From assembly GCA_029932755.1 (NCBI GenBank), contig JAOZPK010000118.1, forward strand, positions 1 through 6,166: a stretch of DNA of 6,166 nt, written 5' to 3'. The translations under genes and the position numbers were made by a program. Below the pieces are notes generated by a model. That model worked only from the letters and a program-made list of their open reading frames with translations. It had not been told where the DNA came from and ran no database searches. Below are positions 6,000-6,166 of this stretch, one piece after another; position 1 is the stretch's first letter; every line of letters begins with the position of its first letter. The stretch is from Candidatus Cloacimonadota bacterium (GTDB lineage Bacteria > Cloacimonadota > Cloacimonadia > Cloacimonadales > TCS61).

Positions 6000-6162
6000 A
6001 TTTTTCTTGCTTCCTTTTATTAAGGTGTTTCCGATGATCAAAAATAATATACAAAGTTAAAAAAATTATAAAAGGTAGTGTAATATACCAATAAACAAAT
6101 AATAATTTTATAAAATTTACTAACAATGCAATTAAACGTAATGAATCATTAATAATTAACTC
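5998..6162 (-). CDS. Possible small membrane protein, start codon unclear
   Basis: An open frame of 54 codons lies between a TAG at 6163-6165 and its TAG stop at 5998-6000. It reads (ELIIND)SLRLIALLVNFIKLLFVY, then WYITLPFIIFLTLYIIF, then the strongly basic DHRKHLNKRKQEK. One long or two short hydrophobic helices followed by a positive tail is what a small inner-membrane protein looks like, with the tail in the cytoplasm. A GGAG site lies at 6163-6160, but no ATG or GTG is in frame. The choices are ATT at 6153, six bases behind GGAG, or TTG at 6126. The ATG at 6149 is in another frame and stops after five codons, so a one-base shift near the start may have broken the gene. The DNA is extremely AT-rich, which favours hydrophobic codons by chance, hence the modest confidence. 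It lies upstream of the secreted-protein gene, on the same strand. Confidence 0.4.
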   Translation of the reverse strand, partial: ELIINDSLRLIALLVNFIKLLFVYWYITLPFIIFLTLYIIFDHRKHLNKRKQEK

Positions 6163-6166
6163 CTAA

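Noticed and set aside
5913..6046. A second open frame reading LCILFLIIGNTLIKG...SDGGGVNYLIKQKLRK across the GC-rich block
   Set aside because: It has no good start codon or ribosome site, overlaps two other open readings of the same DNA, and shows no recognisable domain.

Overview
This AT-rich window carries all of its recognisable genes on the minus strand. The gene content and motifs suggest a bacterium of the FCB/Cloacimonadota type. The large secreted protein ends in an NPFNP...SSGIYFYKL...KKMILLK tail, the FlgD-like/type A sorting tail common in Cloacimonadota, Ignavibacteriota and Bacteroidota. Clear GGAG/GGAGG ribosome binding sites argue against typical Bacteroidota, which mostly lack them. 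The phylum is an inference, not something proved by the sequence.

Layout, in the direction of transcription (right to left). At 5998-6162 is a small hydrophobic open frame, a probable membrane miniprotein without a clear start codon. A GC-rich block (about 5946-5999) follows. Next is a secreted cargo-like protein of 498 residues (4414-5910), ended by a good intrinsic terminator (4372-4407). Region 4175-4344 holds a relic of another protein's sorting tail, broken by a stop codon at the conserved Trp and framed by two small hairpins built on the same motif.

Then come two response regulators in tandem, 5 bp apart. One is a receiver-GAF-like-GGDEF diguanylate cyclase (2684-4024) and the other a receiver-PAS-HD-GYP phosphodiesterase (1320-2678). 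Their receiver domains are clearly related, so the operon joins a likely maker and a likely breaker of cyclic di-GMP under two similar phosphorylation inputs. No histidine kinase is present in the window.

After a gap of about 100 bp with a candidate promoter comes a tight housekeeping operon: gcvH (839-1216), gmk (216-827) and a partial gene that looks like a divergent RNA polymerase omega subunit, rpoZ (1-215, running off the left edge). gmk followed by rpoZ is a classic order; gcvH at the head is less usual.

I see no CRISPR array, tRNA, rRNA or insertion sequence. The least explained parts are the sorting-tail relic with its flanking motif copies, and the small membrane frame with the GC-rich block upstream of the secreted protein.
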